A stretch of 64,000 bases of DNA, taken from contig CAWFLT010000014.1 in NCBI GenBank assembly GCA_963816795.1, positions 62,001-126,000 on the forward strand, given 5' to 3'. Positions 11,111 to 20,010 of this stretch are shown piece after piece (position 1 is the first letter of the stretch; each line of letters begins with the position of its first letter). The notes beneath the pieces were generated by a model. The model saw nothing but the letters and a program-made list of their open reading frames with translations. It did not search any database and had not been told where the DNA came from. Made by a program: the position numbers and the translations under genes. The DNA is from CAWFLT01 sp963816795. Its GTDB lineage: Bacteria > Acidobacteriota > Vicinamibacteria > Vicinamibacterales > SCN-69-37.

Positions 11111-12232
11111 CTACCTCGCCAGGCGCTCGGAGGCCGGTGCTCCACATGTGCGTGTGTCTGCTTCGATCTGGGCCAGCTCTGAGGCGAACATACCCGGCCC
11201 CGGGCCGGCCGCCGGCGCGGCGAAGCCGCGACCGCCGCCCGCGCGTGGACCGCACGAACGTACTGCGCGCGTCGAGCGGCAGGGCCTTCACGTTCTGGCA
11301 GAACGCGCTCCAGAGGCCATCCTGACGCAGAGTACTGCTCGACGTTCGACACGTAGAACGCAGTGACCGTCGCGCCCCGGCTCGCGCAAGTACTTGCCGA
11401 TCGCCCGAAGCGCCGTTGGACCGCCGAAGTTGCCGACGACGGGCACGACCAGATTCCTGGTCTGCAGGTCTTTGAGAAACCGGAAGCTCTCTTCGGTGGC
11501 GAGATAGCTGCGCTGCTTGCCGTCGCCGTCTCGCATCGACATCAGGTCGGCATAGCTGGGCGTGTTGCCGAGCCGGCCACGGTTCGTGAGCGAATAGCCG
11601 AGGTCGGGGCCCTCGGCAAAGAACGCCGTCCGATAGATGTAGTCGATGCCTTCGGCGTCGCCGGCTGGCAGACGGAACCCGTGCTTTGCCGTCAGATGGC
11701 TGAGCACGGCCTTGAGGTTGGCGCGATACAGGTCCTCAGAAGGCGCGGCGGCGCGAGAGGCCGCGAACAGCTCCTCGGGCGTCGAGTCCGCGGTGAGACC
11801 CGTCGCGCGAGGGCGCGAGAACAACCGCGACAGAAACTCCGCCCGATCGGCTGACAGCTCGAAGAGCGCTTTGTAGAGCAAGTGCTCCTGCAGATTGCCG
11901 CGTCGGATGTCGAGGATGAACACCATTCGCGGGCGGACCGCTGTGATGTACGTGAAGTTCTGCTCGGGACCGACCCCGAGATACACGCCCCCGGGCGTCG
12001 TCCGCGAGACGAGCTCAGGAATGACGAGCTGATACCTGCCCTCGTTGGAGACAAAGTTGTCGGAGTGAAACGTGCCGCCCGGCTCTGAGAACGTGCTGGA
12101 CAAGTTCCAGAACTCGGCGTCGCTCAAGCGCGCCGGCAGGGTCGCCGCGCTCTGGGCAGCCCGGCTCGATGACGACGCGCCGAGGGCCAGCGCGACGATC
12201 AACCCGGCGGCCAGCACCCGGCGGCGTCTCAT
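11111..12232 (-). CDS. Exported Rossmann-like family protein, copy D, three frameshifts
   Basis: Second of five paralogues. ATG 12232 (MRRRRVLAAGLIVALALG) overlaps the stop of copy E (ATGA). Motifs: LPARLSDAEFW, SEPGGTFHSDNFVSNE, GGVYLGVGPEQNFTYIT, MVFILDIRRGN, VVGNFGGPTALRAIGKYL, and after correction SNVEQYLRQDGLWSAFCQNV. Three single surplus bases near 11377, 11330 and 11239 must be removed; the product then ends with a Gly-rich stretch and ADTRTCG, matching the AETKACG end of copy E, with stop TAG at 11111. Corrected length 372 aa. Function unknown. Confidence 0.7.
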
Positions 12233-13363
12233 CGCATCATTCTGACGCTGGCGCTGGGCCGACGGCTGGGCCGCGAGACGCCGCACGCCTTGGTCTCGGC
12301 CAGCATCGAGCCGAGGTCGTTCAAGAGGCCGCCGCCCGGACCGCCGCCCCCGCCCTGCCGTGACCGGATGAAGGTGCTCCGCTCGTCGAGCGGCAGGCTG
12401 GCGACATTGGCGCAGAAGCTCGTCCAGAGTCCGTCCTGATAGAGATACTGCTCCACGTTGGAGAGATAGAACGCCGAGACCGTCGCGCCGCGTTCCTTGA
12501 GGTAACGGCCCACGGCACGAAGCGCCTTCGGCCCGGCGAAGTTGCCGACGACCGGCACGAACATGTTGCGCTCGTGCAGATCTTTGAGGACGCGGTAGTG
12601 CTCCTCGCTGGCCAGATAGCTGCGGCTGACGTTGGCGCCGTCGGTCGCGACCATGAGGTCGCCGTACATCGGCCATGTTCGTGCGGCCCGTCGTGTTCAT
12701 CGAGGAATTGTAGGTAATCGCCGGACCGTGCCAGTAGAAGTTCCAATAGATGTATTCGATGCCCTCGAGGTCCGGCTTCGAGAGCGGCAGGCCGCGCTTC
12801 TTGGTCAGGTGGTCCTGAATCGCCTTGAGGTTCTCCTTGTAGACGGCTTCGGCGCTCGTCGGCGTCCTGGTCGAGTCCCAGTAGGCGTTGATCAGTTCGG
12901 TCGCCGTGGACTTGGCCGACAGGCCTGCCGGCCGCAACTTGTTGAAGAGCTTCGAGAAGAAATCGGCCCGATCCGCGTTCATCTCGAACAGCGCCTTGTA
13001 GAGCAGGTGCATGTGGAGATTGCCGCGGCGCACGTCCGTGATGAACACCATCTTCGGACGGAGCGCGGCGATGTAGGTGAAGTTCTGCTCGGGACCGACG
13101 CCGAGGTACACGCCGCCTGGCCTGGCGCGCGCGATGAGGTCAGGAACGATCCACTGGAAGTAAAGTTCGTTGGAGACGAGGTTGTCGGATCGGAACGACC
13201 CGTTCGGCTCGGACATCTCCTCGCTCAGCTTCCAGAACTCCTGATCGCTCAGCCGATCTGGCAGCGTGTCGGCGACCGCACGGATCGGCGCCGGGCTGGC
13301 TACCAGCCCGAACGAGACAAAGACAAGCAGCAGCGCGGCGGCGAGCGAGCGGTGTCGAGTCAT
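12229..13363 (-). CDS. Exported Rossmann-like family protein, copy E, one frameshift
   Basis: First of the five paralogues in transcription order, about 377 aa after removing one G near 12670-12676. Signal peptide LAAALLLVFVSFGLVASPAP, then LPDRLSDQEFW, SEPNGSFRSDNLVSNE, GGVYLGVGPEQNFTYIAALRP, MVFITDVRRGN, VVGNFAGPKALRAVGRYL and AFYLSNVEQYLYQDGLW. Starts 7 bases after the stop of the spermidine-synthase-like gene, so all six genes probably form one operon. The C-terminus is Gly-rich and ends in a basic tail. Function unknown. Confidence 0.74.
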
Positions 13364-13370
13364 GGCAGGG

Positions 13371-15798
13371 TCATCGGCCTCTGGCGCGTTCGATTCCCTC
13401 CCGAATGGCCTGCAACGCCGCCGGCGATCCGGTGAAGAGGTTGTCAGGAAACTTCGTGTGCGCGAGCATCTCGGAATAGATCGGCCCGCTCTGATAGAGG
13501 TTCAGGCCCATCCCGGCGAGGTACTGCAGCCGCAGATTGCGATCGCGATTGATCATCGCGTCGGCGAGCCAGGGCGCGAGGTCGGTTTTCTGCCCCGCAT
13601 AGGTCGAGAACAGCTCGACGGCCGAGTTGAAGCCGATTTCCCGCAGCGATTGCGCGACCTGCGCGTACTTCGGGGTCTGGAGCTTGGCGTCCATCGCGTC
13701 GAGGTCGATCTTGATCGGATCGACCTGTCCCATCAGGACGAGATCGTAGCCCTGCCCGTTGTTCGTGTTGCCCCAGATGACGGCATGCGGGAACGACGTG
13801 AAAAAGGTGCCGATCTCGCTCTTGACTGCCGCCGTGTTGCTTTCGTAGAGCTGGACGAACAAGGTGACGACGCCGCCGGGATTCAGGTGCTTCTTCACCA
13901 GATCGAAGAACTCGGTGGTGTAGAGCGTGGCCGCCCCCTTGACCCAGGGATCGAGGGGGTCGGACGTGATCGCGTCGAACTTGTCGTTCGTCGTGAGCAG
14001 GTAATGCCGCGCGTCGTCGATGTGAATCGTGACCTTCGGGTTCTTGGCGACGTTGTAGTTGTGCTCGCCGAAGTACTCCGAGACCGAGCGCGGGACCGAG
14101 CGGCTCGATCTCCGCGATCGTCATCTTCTCGACGTCAGGACCGATGCTGACGGCGCCGGCGGTCGCCCCGGCGCCGAAGCCGATGACGAGCGCCCGCTTC
14201 GGCGACTGCGGGATCAGGTGCGTGATGTGTCCGAGCATCCGCTGCAGCCGCATGTCCTGCGGCTCGCTCGAGGCCTGCACCTTGCCGGCGTTGTGATAAT
14301 TGCGGACGCCGCTCGACAGCTGCGAGACGGCGACGAAGGCGTTCAGGCCCTCGCCGACATAGATGATGTTGCTCATGCCGACCCACGTCGCCGCATACCG
14401 GCCGTAGGCCACGAGCAGGCCCGGGATGTCGGGAACGCTGCGCGCGAGGAGTCCGGCCGCCCCGGTCGCCAGCACCAGCGCGATCGTCGACACCCACTGC
14501 AGTCGTCCCTTGCTCGACTCGCCGGCCGCCACCGGGGCGAGGAGCATCAGGCCGGACACGGCGGAAGCGACGATCAGCACCATCTCGGCGTGCCGGGTGC
14601 CGATCCAGATGACGAGCATCAGACCGGTGACGACCGATCCGAAAATTGCGCCGACGGTGTTGGCCGCGTAGACACCGCCAACCAGGCGCGCCGGATCCTG
14701 CCCACGTCCGGCGACCGCGGCCAGCGCCAGCGGAAAGCTCGCGCCCCACAAAATCGAGCCGGGCAGCACGACCCAGGCACATCGGACCATGTCGAGCTGG
14801 AAGTTGAACCACGGATCGGTCGACAGCGCGGGGTTGATGGGCCAGTACGGCAGCGACTGCGTCATCATGTAGCCGGCCCAGGCGAGCGCGCCGCAGAGCA
14901 GCATCTGACACCAGCCGAGCGCGACGCGGGCGTTGCCGCTGCGCGCGATCGCCGACCCGATCGAGCTGCCGATCCCCAGACCGGCCAGGAACACGCCGAG
15001 GATGAGCGAGAACGTATAGACCGTGGCGCCGAACAGCAGCGACAGCAGCCGCGTCCACAGCACCTGCGCCGAGAGCGCCGTGAATCCCGACAACGCAATC
15101 GCGAGGTACACGCTCGTGGCGCCCGGCGCCCGTTCACCCGCCGCCGCGGTGACCGTTGCCGGCGTGTACGACGTGGACTTCGAGAAGAGCAGTCCGAGCC
15201 CCGCGACCGCGACGTTGAGGGCCACGGCCACGTAGGTGGCGATCGCCATATCGAAGACGCGGAGCAGATAGAAGCCGGCGAGCAGGCTGCCGATGACGGC
15301 GCCGAAGATGTTGCCGCCGTAGAAGAAGCCCATCCAGGCGACACCCCGGGGCGTCGTCTCGACATAGCGCGCGATGGCAGGCAGCGTCGCGCCCATCATC
15401 AGCGTCGGCGGCAGCAGGCAGAGCGCGGCAAAAATGGCCCGCACCGCGACGTGTCCGCCCGCGATGTAGGTGTAGATGAAGCTCACGAGCGGCATCCCGA
15501 ACAGCAGGATGAGGCCCATCGCGCCGATCCCGAGCTCGAGATACGCATACACCTTGAGCGGATGATGGCGCGCGTCGATGTAGCGCGGAAGCAGAAAGCT
15601 GCCGAGACACATGCCGCCCATGAACGTGCCGAGCAGGACGCCCAGCGAGATGGCCGACGAGCCAATCACCAGCTGGAGCAGCTGAAACCAGACCACCTCA
15701 TAGATCAGGGCGGCGCAGCCGCTGCCAACGAATAGAAGCAAAAGAGCGGGGAGAGATCCTGGTGTCCGGTCGGACGTCATGCCGTGCTGATCGTTCAT
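13371..15798 (-). CDS. Membrane-bound spermidine-synthase-like (aminopropyltransferase-fold) protein, one frameshift
   Basis: About 808 aa after removal of one base near 14100-14105. The N-terminal ~480 residues hold many hydrophobic segments in two similar halves (ALIYEVVWFQLLQLVIGSS, then ALSAQVLWTRLLSLLFGAT), the MFS-like part of fused spermidine-synthase-like proteins. The C-terminal part has ALVIGFGAGATAGAV, an acidic IEIEPL strand, DDARHYLL and FDAITSDPLDPW, as in aminopropyltransferase folds, then KHLNPGGVVTLFVQLYES. True polyamine synthesis is doubtful for this membrane subfamily. It heads the operon with five exported Rossmann-like paralogues. Confidence 0.78.
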
Positions 15799-15811
15799 AC
15801 GTGCACGGAAT

Positions 15812-15820
15812 CCTATAACA
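15812..15820 (-). promoter_or_regulatory. Possible extended -10 promoter
   Basis: TGTTATAGG on the minus strand fits an extended -10 (TG, one base, TATAGG). No good -35 is seen. It is only 14 bases from ATG 15798; a start at the later ATG 15780 would give a more usual leader. Confidence 0.3.
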
Positions 15821-15922
15821 GTTGGCGACTACCGGTCTTCCCGCTCGGAATGTCACCAATTCGCCACGTGGATGTCACAGCGTCCGCGCTCAGGCCGGCA
15901 TACCGCCCGCCAGTAGTGCCCC

Positions 15923-17917
15923 TCATTTGACCTCGAATCTCGCGTCGCGGCGCACCTTCACGTTGCCGTGCGTGACCTCGATCGTCAGAAGATACGGTCC
16001 GGGGTCCAGGCGCTCGAGTGGAAGTTGGAGCTGGTAGTCCATCGAGCGGTTCGCGCCATATTGCTCGGGGAGCAATCGCAGTTCCTGATGAAAGACCCGG
16101 CTGTCTGAGGCGTCGCGGATCTCGGTGTTCAAGTACCCGGGCATGAGCGCCCTGGTAACGCCCTGCTGCAGGCGCACGAACGCACTGACACGATCCGCCG
16201 GCTCGAAGGTCCTCAGGGTCGTCGGGACGATCGGGATCAGGTCGTCGAGCCGGGTCGGTGCCGGGCCTCCAGCCGGCACGCGCTGGAGAAAGATGCCCGA
16301 GATCGACGCGGGCTCAGCCGCGAACTGCGGGACGATCACGTCCGCGTAGACGCTGCCGGCCGACGCGAGCGCCAGGTCTTCCACGGCCGCCCGCAGTTCG
16401 TATCGGCCCGGCGGGAGCGGCAGGCGCAGCGGCAATTCATAGTCGCGGAACGAACCTGCACCCGCACCGGGCACGACTTCAGACGTCTGCGTCACCCGCG
16501 CGAGGAGCCGCCCGTCGCGGTCGAACGCGCCGAGGAAGACGCGGACGGCGCCTTTCGCCGCGGCGAGCGAGGGAGGCTGCCCTTCTTCAATCGGCTGGCG
16601 CACCCGGAGGACGACATCGACGTCTGACGATTTCAGACCCGGCGCCGCGAGCGGGACCGCGTGCAGGCTCACTCCGAGATCGGTACGCGGCCAGGTCGTC
16701 GAGACCGCGTTCGCGAGCACGGCCGGGATCGCCTCCGGCAACGCCGCGGCTGGAGGATCGCCACCGGCCGCGTAGTACCCGCGCCGCGCTTGCACGTCGA
16801 CACCCGATCTCCTGACCTTGACGGAAATCTCGTGGAAGCGGCGGTCGCCGATCGCCGCGGGCTGAAACCCGAGCACATAGTACGAATTCGTCTCGCGAAA
16901 AATTGCCGGAACCGATTCGGCCGGACGATTGCCGAGGGCGACTCGACCGCCCGTCCGCTCCGGGAGAAACCGCAGATTGCTTTGCCGGTTCAGGAGGGCG
17001 GCCGTCGGCCGCGACGGTGCGGCACCGCCCTGTGATGCGGCCGGCGCCAGGGTCTGCATGCCGGACGGATCGAGAGCGTGGACCGTGACATTGCCGGCGT
17101 CGAGGGCCCGCGTCGCGCGATCGCGCGACTGCGCCAGCACGCCGCTGCAGACGTTGGTCGATCGAATCGCGACGTTGCTGCCGATGAGGAACAGGATTTT
17201 CCGCCGCTGCCGCACGTCCCGAATGGCATCGGCGACCCGTCCGATCGCATCGAGCGTGCACGCGCCGCAATAGCACTCGGCCGGATTGCCCGGATCCCCT
17301 TCGGCCCGGATCGCCAGCGGTCGCCGAATGGCCTGCAGCAGCCGCTCGCGGTCGCTCGTGAAGTTCTGCGGCGTGCCGAACGTGCTGTACACGACGGCCG
17401 CCAGATCACCCGGCCTGAGCTGGGCGACGATCGACTCGGCGACGTCGACGGCGACAGGCCGCTGGGAGGTGTTGATCGAGCGGTCGAACAAAATCACGAC
17501 GAGCCGGCCTTCGCGCGGGAAGGCGTTGCTCACGACGTCAGGGGCGACGGCGTCCATCCACGGCGCCGACGGCAGCACGCGCGTCGGCAGATCGACGGTC
17601 GTAAACGCCAGCACGGGTCGCGGCCGATCGTCTTCGTAGACCGTGAAGTCCGCCGCGGTCAGCCCGCTCACCGGCTGGCGGTGGCGATCGAGGACCGAGA
17701 CCTCGACATCAACGAGGTCGACGCGGCTGCGAAACGTCTGTTGCGGTGATTGGGGCGCGGCCGTCAGCGTCAGCGCAAAGGCGATCCAGCCGGTCGCGAT
17801 CGCCGCTCGGCAGCCGACGCTCGCGGCTCGCAACCCGAGCCGCGCTACGTATCCGACGATCGCGGCTCGCAACCCGAGCCGCGCTACGTATCGCCTGTCG
17901 GACCCCGCACCGCGCAC
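15923..17917 (-). CDS. VWFA-related acidobacterial protein, copy 1
   Basis: Exported protein of the VWFA-related family known mostly from Acidobacteria. After an export segment (GWIAFALTLTAAPQ) come a beta-sandwich entry block (RSRVDLVDVEVSVLDRHRQP, GLTAADFTVYEDD), a von Willebrand A-like core (LVVILFDRSINT, degenerate MIDAS) and FRETNSYYVLGFQP. The second half is all-beta. The GTG start at 17917 lies 4 bases after the preceding stop, but the first ~28 codons are two copies of a DNA repeat (17823-17890); TTG at 17833 is an alternative. Third gene of a three-gene run; probable role in surface binding or assembly is inference. Confidence 0.8.
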   Translation of the reverse strand: MRGAGSDRRYVARLGLRAAIVGYVARLGLRAASVGCRAAIATGWIAFALTLTAAPQSPQQTFRSRVDLVDVEVSVLDRHRQPVSGLTAADFTVYEDDRPRPVLAFTTVDLPTRVLPSAPWMDAVAPDVVSNAFPREGRLVVILFDRSINTSQRPVAVDVAESIVAQLRPGDLAAVVYSTFGTPQNFTSDRERLLQAIRRPLAIRAEGDPGNPAECYCGACTLDAIGRVADAIRDVRQRRKILFLIGSNVAIRSTNVCSGVLAQSRDRATRALDAGNVTVHALDPSGMQTLAPAASQGGAAPSRPTAALLNRQSNLRFLPERTGGRVALGNRPAESVPAIFRETNSYYVLGFQPAAIGDRRFHEISVKVRRSGVDVQARRGYYAAGGDPPAAALPEAIPAVLANAVSTTWPRTDLGVSLHAVPLAAPGLKSSDVDVVLRVRQPIEEGQPPSLAAAKGAVRVFLGAFDRDGRLLARVTQTSEVVPGAGAGSFRDYELPLRLPLPPGRYELRAAVEDLALASAGSVYADVIVPQFAAEPASISGIFLQRVPAGGPAPTRLDDLIPIVPTTLRTFEPADRVSAFVRLQQGVTRALMPGYLNTEIRDASDSRVFHQELRLLPEQYGANRSMDYQLQLPLERLDPGPYLLTIEVTHGNVKVRRDARFEVK
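17823..17890. repeat. Direct repeat GCTCGCAACCCGAGCCGCGC, two copies
   Basis: Two copies of a unit containing CGGCTCGCAACCCGAGCCGC and GCTACGTAT lie about 35 bases apart at the 5' end of VWFA copy 1. Each unit can fold (GGCTCG / CGAGCC). If GTG 17917 is used, the repeat is translated as a duplicated YVARLGLRAA segment. Confidence 0.65.
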
Positions 17918-17921
17918 TGCC

Positions 17922-19982
17922 CTATCGCATTCTGAAGACGAGATCGCGCCGCGTGCTGGCTCCGCCGGGGAGCGTGGCGGAAATGCTCAGCAGATAAGGA
18001 CCGTGGGCGAACGGAGCGATCGGCAGGGCGACTTCGAACGGCGCGCTGCGGCTGGCATCGAAGGCCTCGGCGGCGATCGTCTCGGATCCCTCGAACACCT
18101 TGACGTCCGAGGCGTCGAGGATCTGTGTCTTCACCGTGACTGGCCCGATCGCCGCCTCGCCGCCTTGAAACAGTCTCACGAACGCCAGCGGCGCGTCGTT
18201 GGCGGCAAAGTCGCGCGCGCTCGTCGGCACGATCGGCACCACCGCTGCCAGCACGTCCTTGCGCTCGGACCCCGCCGGCTTCGTGCCGAGGATGATCGCC
18301 GATGCCGACAGCGGCGGACGCGTGAAGTCGGGCACTTCGATGTCGGCGTACACGCTCCCGCTGCGGTCGATCGCGGAGCTCGTGGCGTTCAGCCGGATCG
18401 AATAGCGGCCAGGCTGCAAGGTGAGCCGCTGGTACAGGTCGTAGCGCAGTTCGTCACCCGTCGTGCCGGTCAGCGTCAGCTGAATCTTCTCGGGCGTCGG
18501 CGGCCCGGCTCTGCCTTCGGCGTCATACAGCGTCCGGACGAGCGTGACGTTCTCGGCCAGCGCCCCTCGAATCGCCGGCAGGCGCACGGTGAGCACGACC
18601 GCCACGTCCACCTGACGGCTGCCGGGTCCTGCCGTCCTGGCCACCGGGATCAGGGCGGCCCGCAGCGGCAATGCCGCGGGCGCCATCATGCCGGTCAGGC
18701 CGAGATCGCCCTGCGTCGGCATGCCCTTCGCGTTGGGATCGCCGATCGTGCCCTCTTTCGGTGCGTAGAACCCGGACCGGGTCCGCACTGAAGCACCCGG
18801 CCGGTTCACTTTGATCTCGAGGCGACGGAATCTGCCGTCGGGCTTGCCGTTGGACGTCTGGTATCCGAGCAGGTAGTACGTGCCTGCCTCGTCGAAAATC
18901 TGATCGATCTCCGCGCTGACATCGTTGTCGTTGACGACCGCGCGGGCGCCCGTGTAGTCAGCGGTGATCTCGAGAAAGTCGCGGCGGAGCTTCGCTGCCG
19001 CCGACGCGCCCGGTTCGTTCGCGACCCGCTCGGCCGGCCGGCCGCCGCGACGGATCGGATTCTGGAGGTAGTTCTCGTAGCCCCGGTATCCCGACGGGTC
19101 GATGCTGTAGATGTTGATGTTCGCGCGCTGCGCGCGACGGAACACGTCTCGCATCGTGTCGGCGAGCTCGCCGGGGCAGTCCCGGGAGGCGCCCAGATTG
19201 AGCGGGATACCGGTGCTGACCAGAAAGACCGTCTTGCGCCGGTTCGGAATCGTCGCCAGGCGCGAGGCCAGCGTGTCGAGCGTCGGGATGGTCGGCTGCG
19301 ATCGCTGGCACTGACTGCGCATCAGGATCGGGCTCGATCGATACGGCATGTCGGCCCCGCCGCCCGTTGGCGCGAGCGGCCGTGGCTCGATGAAGCGCAC
19401 TTCCGGCGGCTCGAATTTCTCGATCGCCGCGAGCAGCTTGCGCCGATCGTCGGTGAAGTCTTCGGTCTTACCGGCCAGTTGCGGGAAGATCACCGCCGCG
19501 ACGTCCGACGGCGCGAGCGTGTCGACGATGTAGCGGCCGACCGCGCGCGCGTTCATGATCATGTCGAGGTCGTCGAACGGGACGTTCCAGTCGTCCATGA
19601 CGATGGCGACGACACGGCCATCGCCGATCTGGTCGCCCAGATTGTTGGCGGCGATGTCGCGCGGGACGTTGCGCATCCAGGCACTCGGGACCGGGTCGTT
19701 GGTGGCGGTGTCGATCTCGGAGACCGCCACCAGCCGCTGGAGCTTCCCGTCTTCGTAGACCGAGAAGTCCTCGAGCTTGAGGCCGCGGATCGGGCGGCGA
19801 TCCTTGTCGATCACCGACGCGTCGACGCGGATCACGTCGATCTCGCCGCGAAACACCGGCTGCTGTTGCTGCTGTGGCGCCGGCTGAGGCGTCGCAGGGG
19901 GCGGCGCCTGCTGGGCGGAAAGCACCCAGCTGGCAGCAAGGACACAAACAACCGGCACGGCAATTCGTCGCATCGATCTCAC
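17922..19982 (-). CDS. VWFA-related acidobacterial protein, copy 2
   Basis: Intact, 686 aa. Signal peptide VPVVCVLAASWVLSAQQ, then a Pro/Gln linker with five consecutive glutamines, FRGEIDVIRVDASVIDKDRR, GLKLEDFSVYEDG, the VWA-like core VVAIVMDDWNVPFDD (MIDAS serines not conserved), NIYSIDPSGYRGYENYL and EAGTYYLLGYQTSNG. The C-terminal ~250 residues look like beta-sandwich repeats ending RRDLVFRMR. Same order of blocks as copies 1 and 3 but clearly diverged. It ends 4 bases before copy 1, so the two are probably co-translated. Confidence 0.85.
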   Translation of the reverse strand: MRSMRRIAVPVVCVLAASWVLSAQQAPPPATPQPAPQQQQQPVFRGEIDVIRVDASVIDKDRRPIRGLKLEDFSVYEDGKLQRLVAVSEIDTATNDPVPSAWMRNVPRDIAANNLGDQIGDGRVVAIVMDDWNVPFDDLDMIMNARAVGRYIVDTLAPSDVAAVIFPQLAGKTEDFTDDRRKLLAAIEKFEPPEVRFIEPRPLAPTGGGADMPYRSSPILMRSQCQRSQPTIPTLDTLASRLATIPNRRKTVFLVSTGIPLNLGASRDCPGELADTMRDVFRRAQRANINIYSIDPSGYRGYENYLQNPIRRGGRPAERVANEPGASAAAKLRRDFLEITADYTGARAVVNDNDVSAEIDQIFDEAGTYYLLGYQTSNGKPDGRFRRLEIKVNRPGASVRTRSGFYAPKEGTIGDPNAKGMPTQGDLGLTGMMAPAALPLRAALIPVARTAGPGSRQVDVAVVLTVRLPAIRGALAENVTLVRTLYDAEGRAGPPTPEKIQLTLTGTTGDELRYDLYQRLTLQPGRYSIRLNATSSAIDRSGSVYADIEVPDFTRPPLSASAIILGTKPAGSERKDVLAAVVPIVPTSARDFAANDAPLAFVRLFQGGEAAIGPVTVKTQILDASDVKVFEGSETIAAEAFDASRSAPFEVALPIAPFAHGPYLLSISATLPGGASTRRDLVFRMR

Positions 19983-20010
19983 TCGTCAACAGCAGGGCGG
20001 CGGGTCCAGT

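Noticed and set aside
9945..11291. Apparent in-frame fusion of the end of exported paralogue D with paralogue C
   Set aside because: After correcting one surplus base near 11239, D ends with ADTRTCG like copy E and stops at 11111, 5 bases before the C start. The fusion is a product of frameshifts.
13371..15798. Calling the membrane synthase-like gene speE
   Set aside because: The membrane-fused subfamily is not shown to make spermidine, and no other polyamine gene is in the window.
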